Assembly: GCF_014650995.1 (NCBI RefSeq)
Contig: NZ_BMWA01000022.1
Span: forward strand, 1 to 64,000
Length of the DNA stretch: 64,000 nt
Origin: Streptomyces viridiviolaceus
GTDB lineage: Bacteria; Actinomycetota; Actinomycetes; Streptomycetales; Streptomycetaceae
Reading direction: 5' to 3'
Shown: positions 47,144-55,417 of the stretch, one piece after another
How the letters are laid out: each line of letters begins with the position of its first letter
Position numbering within the stretch: the stretch's first letter is position 1
The notes under the pieces: model-generated
The model's input: only the letters and a program-made list of their open reading frames with translations
Database searches by the model: none
What the model was told of the DNA's origin: nothing
Program-made: the position numbers and the translations under genes

Positions 47144-49063
47144 TCACCGCAGGCCGCTGATCGTCCGCCCGTCGTCGAGCGTGCCCTTCAGCTCGGCCCG
47201 TGCCCCCTTCTTCGCCTTGGCCGTCAGCAGGTTCCCCTCGGCCGAGGCGCTGATCCCGCCCGTCGCCCGGACCGACTCCGTGTCACGGCCGCCGGCGGCC
47301 AGCAGGTACCAGCGCCCGCCCTCCGACTTCCACAGCACGCCGGCCAGCACCTGCGGATCACGCCTGCCGCACGCCGGCACGTCCTCGGCCTTCGCCGCCA
47401 CCGCCCCGTACTTCGCGCCCGGCGTCCGGAACTGGGCCAGCACCCGGGCCCCGTCGCCCCGCCAGGTCTCCGCCCGGGTGCACACCCACGCGGCCGACCC
47501 TCCCGCGCCGGGCAGCCGCTGCGTCGCGAACTCCCAGGCGTTCACCGACCGCACGCCCTGCCCGCGCACCGCACCCAGCGAACAGGCGTACGGCGCCCAG
47601 GTGCGCAGCGCCGCGGCACCGGAGGCGTCCTTCGCCGACCCGGGCCGCCCGGTGGTGAGCCGGGCCGGGACCAGCTCCCCGAGGTCGCTCATCAGGCGGG
47701 TCGTGGAGCCGTCGGTCAGCTGGAGCACGTTCCACGACGTGCAGGCGCCGGTCCGCTCGGCGGGACCCGCCATCGGCGAGGTCACCCCGTCGGTCAGGGG
47801 CAGGTCCATCGCGCCCGAACCCGGCCTGGTCAGGTCGCGCTCGGCCGCCCGCGTCACCCAGGGCGCCGTCAGATAGCGGACGTTGCCGTCGGTCCGGCCG
47901 AGGACCACCGCGCCCGCATCGGCCCGGCCGGCCCCGTCGGTCCGCGCGAAGTCCAGGGCCGCACCCGCCGTGCCGTCCTTCGCCTCGGCGTACCGGGCGA
48001 TGCGCAGGCCGTCGTGGAGGATCACCACGCGCGCGGCGTCGACGTTCCCGGCGTACAGCAGCTGCGGCGGCCCGGACGGGCCGCCGGTGGGTGTGCCCGG
48101 CGTCGCCGACACCCGGACGGTCTCGCCGGGCCGGGCCCAGACGGCGAGGGCCCGCCGCAGCAGGTCCTCGTCGTCGGTGAGGTCGCCGCGCGCCGGCCAC
48201 ACCGAGAAGTCGGTGCGCGCGGAGGTCCGCCACGCCGCGGGCGGGACCTTCGTCAGCTCGCCCGGGTCGAGCGCGGCCTCGGCCGCCGGATTCCGTGCGT
48301 ACGGCGGGGCGGCGGGGCCGTCGGACCCCCAGCCGTCGCCGGGCAGGCCGACCAGCGCCCCGCACACCACGAGGGCGGCCCCGGCGACCAGCGCGGCCCT
48401 GGTGTGCTGCCGGCGCCGCATCAGGTCGGTCGGCCGGGCCTGCAGCGAGCAGGGGTCGAACTCGGGGGAGGCGAGCAGCGTGCACGCACCGGTGACCCCG
48501 TCGGCCTCGCGCAGGGCGGCGTCGGCGTCCGCGACACCGGCGGCCCGCAGCAACTGCCGTACGTCGCCGTCGGGGAGCCGCTCCAGGCCGCGCAGCACGT
48601 AGGCGGCCCGGCCCGCCGCGGACAGGGCGGTCAGCTGCTGGTCCAGGGCGAGTTCGTCGGCGCCGCCGGAGCGCGGGAAGAGCTTCAGGCCCCAGACCTG
48701 GGGCAGCAGCGGAGGCAGCTGGGAGCGCTTGGGCCAGGCCCGGCGCTTCAGCGGCAGGCCCGCCTCCAGCGCCGTACGCACGACACGCAGGCGGATCAGG
48801 GCGTAGCCCGGGTCGCCCTCACGGTCCGCGGACTGGGCCGGGATCACGGGCGTCGCCGTCCGGTTCCCGGGCAGGGCGCGCTGGGTGAGGGAGTGCGCGG
48901 TCAGGACCCGGCGGCTGCGGCCGAGCCCCGGCGGCAGCACCAGGTAGGCGAGCCGGACCAGGCGCGGGTAGTGCTCGACGAGCGCGGCCTCGGCCTGCTC
49001 CACGCCGACGACCGGGTCGGTGGCGGACGGTGCGGGGTGCGGGACGACATCCTGTGACTGCAC
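47144..49063 (-). CDS. Membrane protein with a sigma-factor-like N-terminal domain
   Basis: 639 residues. The first about 200 (EAALVEHYPRLVRLAYLVLP, AYVLRGLERLPDGDVRQLL) resemble regions 2 and 4 of SigE-type ECF sigma factors but are diverged. One membrane helix follows (about 226-246, AALVAGAALVVCGALVG) and then about 390 residues outside the cell with several cysteines and no family I recognise. The start is GTG at 49063. It could signal across the membrane without being a true sigma factor. Alone in its transcription unit. Confidence 0.7.
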   Translation of the reverse strand: MQSQDVVPHPAPSATDPVVGVEQAEAALVEHYPRLVRLAYLVLPPGLGRSRRVLTAHSLTQRALPGNRTATPVIPAQSADREGDPGYALIRLRVVRTALEAGLPLKRRAWPKRSQLPPLLPQVWGLKLFPRSGGADELALDQQLTALSAAGRAAYVLRGLERLPDGDVRQLLRAAGVADADAALREADGVTGACTLLASPEFDPCSLQARPTDLMRRRQHTRAALVAGAALVVCGALVGLPGDGWGSDGPAAPPYARNPAAEAALDPGELTKVPPAAWRTSARTDFSVWPARGDLTDDEDLLRRALAVWARPGETVRVSATPGTPTGGPSGPPQLLYAGNVDAARVVILHDGLRIARYAEAKDGTAGAALDFARTDGAGRADAGAVVLGRTDGNVRYLTAPWVTRAAERDLTRPGSGAMDLPLTDGVTSPMAGPAERTGACTSWNVLQLTDGSTTRLMSDLGELVPARLTTGRPGSAKDASGAAALRTWAPYACSLGAVRGQGVRSVNAWEFATQRLPGAGGSAAWVCTRAETWRGDGARVLAQFRTPGAKYGAVAAKAEDVPACGRRDPQVLAGVLWKSEGGRWYLLAAGGRDTESVRATGGISASAEGNLLTAKAKKGARAELKGTLDDGRTISGLR

Positions 49064-49113
49064 GTCCAGCAGAACGAGCGGATCAGCGCTTGGTCACCGC
49101 CACCGCACCGGCG

Positions 49114-49623
49114 CTAGCGGACCGGTTCGGCCAGCGCCCGCGCGTACGCGGCCATGGAGCGCTGGTAGCGCGGCAGGTGGGGGGCGAGCGCGCCGAGCAC
49201 CAGCGACAGTCCCTCCCGGTCGCGGCCGAGGCCGGACAGGCACAGCGCCAGCACGGCCCGCACCGCGTCGTCCAACTCGTCGGAGGGCGCGTCGAGTTCC
49301 GGCGTGAGCAGGGCTACGCCCTCTTCCGGGCGTCCGACGTTGCGCAGGGAACTGGAGAGCTGGATCTTGGCCCGCCGGCCCTTGTAGCCGCTGACCTCGC
49401 TCAGCCCGCGGGCGAGCGCCTCCCGGTAGAGGGGCACGGCCTTGTCCGAGTGCCCCGTCGAGTCCCAGGCGCAGGCCCGCTCGAACGGGCCGAGCGGGCT
49501 GTCCTCGGGCAACTCGGCGGCGAGCGCGTCGATCACGGCGCGGAAGTCCGCCGCGTCCTGCTCGGCGCAGTCGTCGAAGGCGGCCCAGGCCGCGGCCACG
49601 CGGTCTTCCCAGTCCTTGTTCAC
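49114..49623 (-). CDS. TPR-like protein of about 170 residues
   Basis: A 169-residue soluble helical protein with tetratricopeptide-like repeats (GPFERACAWDSTGHSDKAVPLYREALARG, RAKIQLSSSLRNVGRPEEGVALL, RAVLALCLSGLGRDREGLSLVL). It probably binds another protein. GTG at 49623 follows GAAGG. It lies 50 bases upstream of the membrane-protein gene in the same direction. Confidence 0.85.
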   Translation of the reverse strand: MNKDWEDRVAAAWAAFDDCAEQDAADFRAVIDALAAELPEDSPLGPFERACAWDSTGHSDKAVPLYREALARGLSEVSGYKGRRAKIQLSSSLRNVGRPEEGVALLTPELDAPSDELDDAVRAVLALCLSGLGRDREGLSLVLGALAPHLPRYQRSMAAYARALAEPVR

Positions 49624-49760
49624 CGGGTCACCTTCGCACGGGCGCACCCGCCTCGGCACGGGTGTTTTTTGAGCGCTGCGCGCTCCGCGGCCGTATCGAT
49701 GTCCGAGAGTCCCTCGCCGGGGCTCCGTGCGGCATGTCGCCGGAAGGACCGGAGGAACAC

Positions 49761-50189
49761 ATGAGGCTGACCCGACCGATGCTCGCAGCGGCCGCAGCGG
49801 CGGTACTGGCGCTGACGGGCTGCGGATCCGGCGGGGACGGCGAGGCAGCTGTCCCAAGGACGGCGACCGGGAGCCTGGAGCACCTGGCCGCCGAGGTGCG
49901 GTGCGAGCCGAACATGCAGGCCGACGCCGACACGGTCCGCCAGGCCATCTGTGAGAGGGGCGACGAGAAGTACATCCTCGCCACCTTCGCCACCGACCGC
50001 GGCCAGCGCGAGTGGATCAACTCGGCCAAGGACTACGGCGGTCACTACCTCGTGGGCCGCAAGTGGGTCGCCGTCGGCCACGAGGACGTCATGGCGGACC
50101 TGCGCGGCCGGCTCGGCGGGACCCTGGAGCAGGGCACCCTGCACGGCGGCGGCCCGCACTCGGCCGGGCACGCCGGGCACGGCGGCTGA
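49761..50189 (+). CDS. Small secreted lipoprotein
   Basis: A 142-residue protein with a signal peptide and lipobox LTGC (Cys near residue 21). The mature part ends in a Gly/His-rich tail (HGGGPHSAGHAGHGG) that could bind metal. The centre (VRQAICERGDEKYILATFATD, WINSAKDYGGHYLVGRKWV) resembles small Streptomyces lipoproteins of unknown role. GGAGG sits 9 bases before the ATG. Confidence 0.8.
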   Translation: MRLTRPMLAAAAAAVLALTGCGSGGDGEAAVPRTATGSLEHLAAEVRCEPNMQADADTVRQAICERGDEKYILATFATDRGQREWINSAKDYGGHYLVGRKWVAVGHEDVMADLRGRLGGTLEQGTLHGGGPHSAGHAGHGG

Positions 50190-50216
50190 CCGCGGCGGCG
50201 CGGTACCCGGACAGAC

Positions 50217-50253
50217 AGGAAGCCGGTGGCGGTCCGACCGTCACCGGCTTCCT
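50217..50253. terminator. 17-bp bidirectional hairpin terminator
   Basis: Arms 50217-50233 and 50237-50253 match with one G-U position around a three-base loop. It sits between the convergent lipoprotein and DUF1996 genes and can serve both. Confidence 0.8.
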
Positions 50254-50274
50254 CCTCGCGGACGACCGGCGGGA

Positions 50275-51789
50275 CTACTGGCAGTCCTCGCCGCTGTTGA
50301 TGCACTCGACCACCTGGTCCATCAGGTCCTCGTCCATGACGTTGATGAAGTCGTTGTGGTCGGTGATCGGCTTGTGCAACTGCTCCGGGAAGCTGTCCAC
50401 GGCGTACGGGTTCTGCACCTGGCCGTTCTCGACGGTCGGGGTGGGGATGTCGTACACCAGGCGGACCTGCAGCTGGGGGATGGCCTGGAAGCCGTTCGGG
50501 CAGCCGCCGTCCTCCTGGACGAACGCCACGTGGTCACGGTGGTTGGCGCTGTCGATGTTCTGGCCGTCCCAGCAGCTCTGGAAGTTGGCCGTGCGCACCA
50601 CCTGGCTGCCGTCCGGGCAGAGCGGGTACTTGTCCGTGACCTGCCGGTCCTCGAAGCCGGTGCAGCTCCACGAACTGTTGGCGTTCGCCACGCCGTTGGT
50701 GAAGGACTTGGCGTCGCCGGTGATGATGCGCAGGAACTTCGGCATGGCGACGACGTCGCTCTGCTTGTTGCCGACGAACCTGAGCTCGGCCTGGCTGGGC
50801 TTGAGGATCCTGCCGACGTTGCCCTCGGCGCCGCCGCCCTGGTCGCCGGCGTCGAACTCCTCGGTGCCGTCCTGGAGGCGCAGCACCGGCCAGTAGTACG
50901 TGGACTTGTCGCCCTGGTTCCGGCACGAGGTGTCCGCGTTCGCCAGGTCCTCGTCGCTGGAGAACGCGTCGTTGTCCTGGTTGCCGACGTAGTCGTGCGT
51001 GTGGTGCGCGCCGTTGTCGACACCCGGGGCCGCGATCAGGTTGTCGCTGTTGAACAGGTTGTTCTCGTTGACACCGCAGTCCGTGGTGAACGTTCCCGTG
51101 GAACCGCCGTCTCCGTCGGCGGCCAGGCCGTTGCGGCTGTCGCGGGAGTTCGGCTGGACGTCCTCGATGTCGATGAAGTCGTCGGCCACCGGGCCCGCGG
51201 CCCCGTTGCCGTTGTCGTCCTGGTTCTGCCCGTCGCCCTGGTCCTGGCCGCCGTCGCCGTTCTGGCCGTCGCCGTCTTGCCCGTCGCCCTCCTGGCCGCC
51301 GTCATTGGTCTGCGGCTGCTCCGCGGGCTGCCCCTGGCACTCGGCCAGCTCGTCCAGGTCGTCGTCGGCGTTGCCGCCCGCCCGGTCGATCTCCAGCTGG
51401 ATCCGGTCGATGATCACCTTCCGGCGGTCCTTGAGCGGGCCCAGGATGCTGTTGCGGACGAACTGCCCGTCGCGTGCCTGCGCGTCCCGTGTGGTGGCCA
51501 GCCGCTGGTAGGCGTCGGTGATCTGGCTGTCCAGCGTGGCCAGTTCGCCGTCGACCTCCCCGCGCGCCCGGTCCGGCACCCCGGAGAGCTGCTGGCCGAC
51601 GTCGGGGCAGTCGATCGTCGCCACCTGGGCCGTCGCGGACCTGGTCCGGTTCTGCGCCGGGCTCTCCTCGTGGGCCGAGGCGTAGAAGTTGGCCCAGATC
51701 AGCCCGCCCCCACCGAGCGCCAGGGCCGCCGCCCCGGCTACGGCCTTGGTGGCCAGCGGCGTACGGCGTTTTCGTGTGTTGCGTCCCAT
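50275..51789 (-). CDS. Secreted DUF1996 protein
   Basis: 504 residues with a signal sequence or anchor (about 14-32). Residues 55-135 form a helical Cys-containing domain (IDCPDVGQQLSG … DAQARDGQFVRNSILGPLKDRRKVI). A low-complexity D/G/Q/N linker spans about 150-190. The C-terminal DUF1996 domain holds HTHDYVGN, FVGNKQSD, CWDGQNIDS and CPNGFQAIPQL, motifs shared with fungal and actinobacterial secreted proteins that accompany carbohydrate enzymes. AGAGGAG precedes the ATG. The N-terminal domain resembles that of the gene at 55418. Confidence 0.9.
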   Translation of the reverse strand: MGRNTRKRRTPLATKAVAGAAALALGGGGLIWANFYASAHEESPAQNRTRSATAQVATIDCPDVGQQLSGVPDRARGEVDGELATLDSQITDAYQRLATTRDAQARDGQFVRNSILGPLKDRRKVIIDRIQLEIDRAGGNADDDLDELAECQGQPAEQPQTNDGGQEGDGQDGDGQNGDGGQDQGDGQNQDDNGNGAAGPVADDFIDIEDVQPNSRDSRNGLAADGDGGSTGTFTTDCGVNENNLFNSDNLIAAPGVDNGAHHTHDYVGNQDNDAFSSDEDLANADTSCRNQGDKSTYYWPVLRLQDGTEEFDAGDQGGGAEGNVGRILKPSQAELRFVGNKQSDVVAMPKFLRIITGDAKSFTNGVANANSSWSCTGFEDRQVTDKYPLCPDGSQVVRTANFQSCWDGQNIDSANHRDHVAFVQEDGGCPNGFQAIPQLQVRLVYDIPTPTVENGQVQNPYAVDSFPEQLHKPITDHNDFINVMDEDLMDQVVECINSGEDCQ

Positions 51790-51951
51790 GGAACTCCTCT
51801 GACTTCCTTGCGGGGCATCGAGGCGCCCGACAGGAGTGAAGCGGCTCCCATCCATACGGAGGCCGCCCGAGGGGTGTTCAGCCGCAACCGAAAATTGGCG
51901 GGGCACGTGGGGCGGGTGAGGCCAGCCGGGGTGAGCGCGTCCGGGACCCGC

Positions 51952-52980
51952 TCAGTCTTCGGGAGCGGTGGTGCCGCGTACGTCCCGGCCGGCCGCGAGC
52001 ACCTTCGCCTCCGTCTCCGCGTCCAGGCCCACCGTCGGCCGGTCCGGTCGCTGCGGTGCCGTGCCGCCGATGTCCGTCAGCCAGCGCCAGGTGTCGGCGA
52101 CCGTCTCGGCGGCGGGCCGGCAGCGCAGCCCCGTCGCCAGCGCCCGGGAGACGTCCGCGCCGTGCAGGGCGTCGTGCAGCTCGCTGCCCGGCGGCACCCA
52201 CACCGGCAGCTGCGTCCAGGGCTCGATGCCGGCGCCGAGGACGGCGTCGGGGCCGGTCCAGCGCAGCCGTGCCGCACCGCCCGTCGCCCGTGCGCAGGCT
52301 TCGAGCAGGGACTCCATGGTGGTGTGCCCCTGCGGAGCGACCAGGTTGTACGGCCCGCTCAGCTCCTGTTCCACCGCGCCGAGGGTCCACTCGGCCAGGT
52401 CGCGGACATCGACGTACTGCAGGGGCAGGTCCCGCGGACCCGGAGCGAGCACCGGGCCGCCGCGCGCGATCCGGGTCAGCCACCACGGCAGCCGGCCGAC
52501 GTTCTCGTACGGCCCGAGGATCAGCCCGGCCCGCACGAACACCGAGCGGTCCGCGCCGAAGGCGTCCAGCGCGGCCAGCTCGCCGCCCCGCTTGTCCCGG
52601 GCGTAGTCGGTCCCACCGGCGTCCGGCGCCGCGCCCTCGACCAGCGGCGCGTCCTCGCCGTACCCGGCGGGGCGCGGCCAGGCGTACACCGAGCAGCTCG
52701 ACACGTACACGTACCGGCCGGCGCGGTCCCGCAGCAGCCGCGCCGTGTCCCGTACCGCGCGGGGCGCCGCCGACCAGGTGTCGACGACGGCGTCCCACGT
52801 GCCCCCGGCGAGGGCGGCGAGACCGTCCGGCGCGGTGCGGTCGCCGTGCAGCGACCGCACTCCCGGCGGTGGCGTGTGCCGCCCCCGGTGGAAGACGGTC
52901 ACCTCCCAGCCGCGCCCGAGGGCCGCCTCCACCAGGGCCCGTCCCACGAACTCCGTACCGCCCAGCACCAGTAGCCTCAT
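51952..52980 (-). CDS. NAD-dependent epimerase/dehydratase family protein
   Basis: A 342-residue extended short-chain dehydrogenase. The nucleotide motif is unusual, LVLGGTEFVGRALVEAAL (G-G-T-x2-V-G), then VSSCSVYAWP and YARDKRGGE (Tyr and Lys of the active site). This atypical group includes chloroplast-stem-loop-binding-like proteins, so a sugar substrate is not certain. GTG at 52989 is an alternative start. It is encoded just upstream of the DUF1996 gene in the same direction. Confidence 0.9.
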   Translation of the reverse strand: MRLLVLGGTEFVGRALVEAALGRGWEVTVFHRGRHTPPPGVRSLHGDRTAPDGLAALAGGTWDAVVDTWSAAPRAVRDTARLLRDRAGRYVYVSSCSVYAWPRPAGYGEDAPLVEGAAPDAGGTDYARDKRGGELAALDAFGADRSVFVRAGLILGPYENVGRLPWWLTRIARGGPVLAPGPRDLPLQYVDVRDLAEWTLGAVEQELSGPYNLVAPQGHTTMESLLEACARATGGAARLRWTGPDAVLGAGIEPWTQLPVWVPPGSELHDALHGADVSRALATGLRCRPAAETVADTWRWLTDIGGTAPQRPDRPTVGLDAETEAKVLAAGRDVRGTTAPED

Positions 52981-53040
52981 GCCGGACACTCTGCCCGGCG
53001 CGCGGGCCGCGGGGAACGGGTGTCTGCTGTCGGCAGAGGG

Positions 53041-53634
53041 TCAGCGGCCGGCCGGCGGCGTGTACTTGTAGCCCACGCGCCGCACCGTCTGGATCGTCTG
53101 CCGGTGCTCGGCGCCCAGCTTGCGGCGCAGCCGCGCGATGTGGACGTCGACGGTGCGGCCGTCGCCCACGTGGCCGTAACCCCACACCGTGGTGACCAGC
53201 TGGTCGCGGGTGTGCACCCGGTGCGGATGCGTGACCAGGTGGGCGAGCAGTTCGAACTCCAGGTAGGTCAGATCGAGTTCGCGGCCGTCCACCGCGGCGG
53301 TGCGCTGGGCGGTGTCGATGCGGACGAGCGGGTCGACCGGGCCGTCACCGGCTCCGGCGGCCTCCGGCGTCCGGTCGGGGACGACGGACGGCAGGAAGGG
53401 CGGCTGCCGGTCGGCGGGGACGAGGACCAGGTAGCCGACCATCGGCGGCCGGCCCGGCAGCGCGGGCAGGGTGTGCGGGGGAGCGGGCAGCCAGGTGGCG
53501 CCGGGCGGCAGCAGGTCCGCCACGTCGACCGGCTCGTCGCGGTCGACGGCCCGGAGCCGGTGCCGGGAGGCGGCGGGCGTGGGCGGGGCGGGGGAGTCGA
53601 GGGTGACGGTGGACAGGGAACGGGTGGTCGCCAT
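53041..53634 (-). CDS. glnRII: OmpR-type winged-helix regulator, GlnRII candidate
   Basis: 197 residues. The C-terminal about 95 residues are an OmpR DNA-binding domain (LDLTYLEFELLAHLVTHPHRVHTRDQL, YGHVGDGRTVDVHIARLRRKLG, TVRRVGYKY). The first about 100 are proline-rich (LLPPGATWLPAPPHTLP) and contain no receiver domain with phosphoacceptor Asp, so regulation cannot be by the usual phosphorylation. The name rests on position: S. coelicolor GlnRII (recalled as SCO2213) is encoded directly beside glnII. I am sure of the fold and moderately sure of the orthology. Confidence 0.65.
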   Translation of the reverse strand: MATTRSLSTVTLDSPAPPTPAASRHRLRAVDRDEPVDVADLLPPGATWLPAPPHTLPALPGRPPMVGYLVLVPADRQPPFLPSVVPDRTPEAAGAGDGPVDPLVRIDTAQRTAAVDGRELDLTYLEFELLAHLVTHPHRVHTRDQLVTTVWGYGHVGDGRTVDVHIARLRRKLGAEHRQTIQTVRRVGYKYTPPAGR

Positions 53635-54013
53635 GGGACGTCAGCTCTTTCGCGCGAGATGTTCGTCGGAAGGGGCGACGGCCGCCGAGTTCGTCGTCGG
53701 GCGTCGCGGGGACGTACGTCGTGCGCGCTGGCCGGGGGCCGGGGTGTACGGCTCTACAGGGCCCGCGCGTTCACCGCGCGGCAACACACCCGGTCGAAGT
53801 CGTGGTGCTGACGGGAAGGCCAGAAGGGCTCGAGGTCATGGCGACCCGTCGCTGCGTACTTCCGGAAGCTGGCCATGGTCCCATTGAAGCAGACGGCGGG
53901 CCGGTGCAGGAGCCCACTCTCACAGCGTGGACGCCCGCACCGGTGAGAATGCGTCAGAAAACGCCATGAGGCGCCCACCGTTACGGTGGACGCCCCTGGC
54001 ACGAGCGGGAGGA
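53635..54013 (-). other. Space between glnII and glnRII with a short ORF
   Basis: 379 bases. The 3' end holds the glnII terminator (53970-53994). Positions 53754-53876 contain a 40-codon minus-strand ORF (MASFRKYAATGRHDLEPFW … RVCCRAVNARAL) with gene-like third-position GC but no clear ribosome-binding site. It ends 119 bases before glnRII and could be a leader peptide or chance. TCTCAC…GTGAGA (53923-53948 region) is a weak inverted repeat. Confidence 0.35.
53970..53994 (-). terminator. glnII terminator
   Basis: An 11-bp stem with one mismatch (GGCGCCCACCG with CGGTGGACGCC) and a three-base TTA loop lies 20 bases past the glnII stop codon. Confidence 0.7.
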
Positions 54014-55045
54014 TCAGACCTGGCCGGCCTTCTCCAGGGCTTCGCAGCAGGTGTCGACGAGCAGGCGGGTCACGACGTACGGGTCGACGTTGGCGTTCGG
54101 TCGGCGGTCCTCGATGTAGCCCTTGCCGTCCTTCTCGACCTGCCACGGGATGCGCACGGAGGCACCACGGTTGGAGACGCCGTAGGAGTACTCGTTCCAC
54201 GGGGCGGTCTCGTGCAGGCCGGTCAGGCGGTCGTCGATGCCGGCGCCGTAGTTCTTGACGTGGTCGAGCGGCTTGGAGCCCTCGCCGAGCGACTCGCACG
54301 CGGTGATGATCGCGTCGTAGCCCTCGCGCATCGCCTTGGTGGAGAAGTTGGTGTGAGCGCCGGCCCCGTTCCAGTCGCCCTTGACCGGCTTGGGGTCGAG
54401 GGTGGCGGCGATGTCGAAGTCCTCGGCGGTGCGGTAGAGCAGCCAGCGGGCCACCCACAGCTGGTCCGAGACCTCCAGCGGGGACAGCGGGCCGACCTGG
54501 AACTCCCACTGGCCCGGCATGACCTCGGCGTTGATGCCGGAGATGCCCAGGCCCGCCTTCAGGCAGTTGTCCAGGTGCGCCTCGACGACGTCACGGCCGA
54601 AGATCTCGTCGGCGCCGACACCGCAGTAGTAGCCGCCCTGCGGGGCCGGGAAGCCGCCCTTGGGGAAGCCGAGCGGGTAGCCGTCCTTGAAGAAGGTGTA
54701 CTCCTGCTCGATGCCGAAGATCGGCTCCTGCGCGGCGTAGCGCTCGGCGACCTCGGCCAGCGCGGCGCGCGTGTTGCTCGGGTGCGGGGTCATGTCCGTG
54801 TCCAGGACCTCGCAGAGCACCAGGACGTCGTCGCCGCCGCGGATCGGGTCGGGGCAGGAGAAGACCGGCTTGAGCACGCAGTCCGAGGAGTGGCCCTCGG
54901 CCTGGTTGGTGGAGGAGCCGTCGAAGCCCCAGACCGGCAGGGCGTCCAGACCGGCGGGGGCACCCGGGATGATCTTCGTCTTGGAACGGAGCTTGGCCGT
55001 CGGCGAGGTGCCGTCGATCCAGATGTACTCAGCCTTGAAGGTCAC
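54014..55045 (-). CDS. glnII: Glutamine synthetase type II (eukaryotic-type)
   Basis: 343 residues, the exact length of S. coelicolor GlnII, a type II GS assembled from shorter subunits than GlnA. Motifs: PVWGFDGSST, GIEQEYTFF, QGGYYCGVGAD, NAEVMPGQWEFQ, GDWNGAGAHTNFST and NRGASVRIP. It makes glutamine from glutamate and ammonium and lacks the adenylylation tyrosine, so GlnE does not act on it. GTG at 55045 follows AAGGATG. GlnR control is likely from the box-like sequence upstream. Confidence 0.97.
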   Translation of the reverse strand: MTFKAEYIWIDGTSPTAKLRSKTKIIPGAPAGLDALPVWGFDGSSTNQAEGHSSDCVLKPVFSCPDPIRGGDDVLVLCEVLDTDMTPHPSNTRAALAEVAERYAAQEPIFGIEQEYTFFKDGYPLGFPKGGFPAPQGGYYCGVGADEIFGRDVVEAHLDNCLKAGLGISGINAEVMPGQWEFQVGPLSPLEVSDQLWVARWLLYRTAEDFDIAATLDPKPVKGDWNGAGAHTNFSTKAMREGYDAIITACESLGEGSKPLDHVKNYGAGIDDRLTGLHETAPWNEYSYGVSNRGASVRIPWQVEKDGKGYIEDRRPNANVDPYVVTRLLVDTCCEALEKAGQV

Positions 55046-55417
55046 GGGGCCACATCCTTCGGGGTGGGTCTGGGCGCACTTGCGGGTGCTGCGGCGCTGC
55101 GGCACTGGGGCGCCGCGTTCACTGCCGGGAGCTTGTCAACAGGCGATTTCCCGGCCATTGCCCAAATGTGAACCCCGTGTTACCTGGGGGTGGTGTGGCG
55201 CGTCTCACGGTGTGAGGGCGGCGCGTGGGTCCGGTGCGGCCCGGAACGCCCGCGTGGAGCGGGCCGCGCCCGTCGTGGACGCGCGGCGCCCGGCCGCTCG
55301 TATGCGACGCGGTGAGCGCCGTGCGCGCCCTCGGGGAGGCGTGAGGCGGCGGCCGGGACCGGCCGGCACGGCCCGCGCCGCCGCCTCAGCGGTGTCCCCG
55401 TCCGGTGGGGCGGGGCC
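55046..55417. promoter_or_regulatory. glnII promoter region and terminator of the next gene
   Basis: 372 bases. A minus-strand TTGACA (55134-55139) may be the glnII -35. GTAAC-ACGGGG-TTCAC on the minus strand (about 55168-55184) has the 5-6-5 spacing of a GlnR half-box, though the second element is a weak match. CTCAC-GGT-GTGAG is at 55204-55216. A 12-bp perfect stem (55342-55353 with 55377-55388) sits after the stop of the upstream minus-strand gene and is its likely terminator. Confidence 0.5.
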
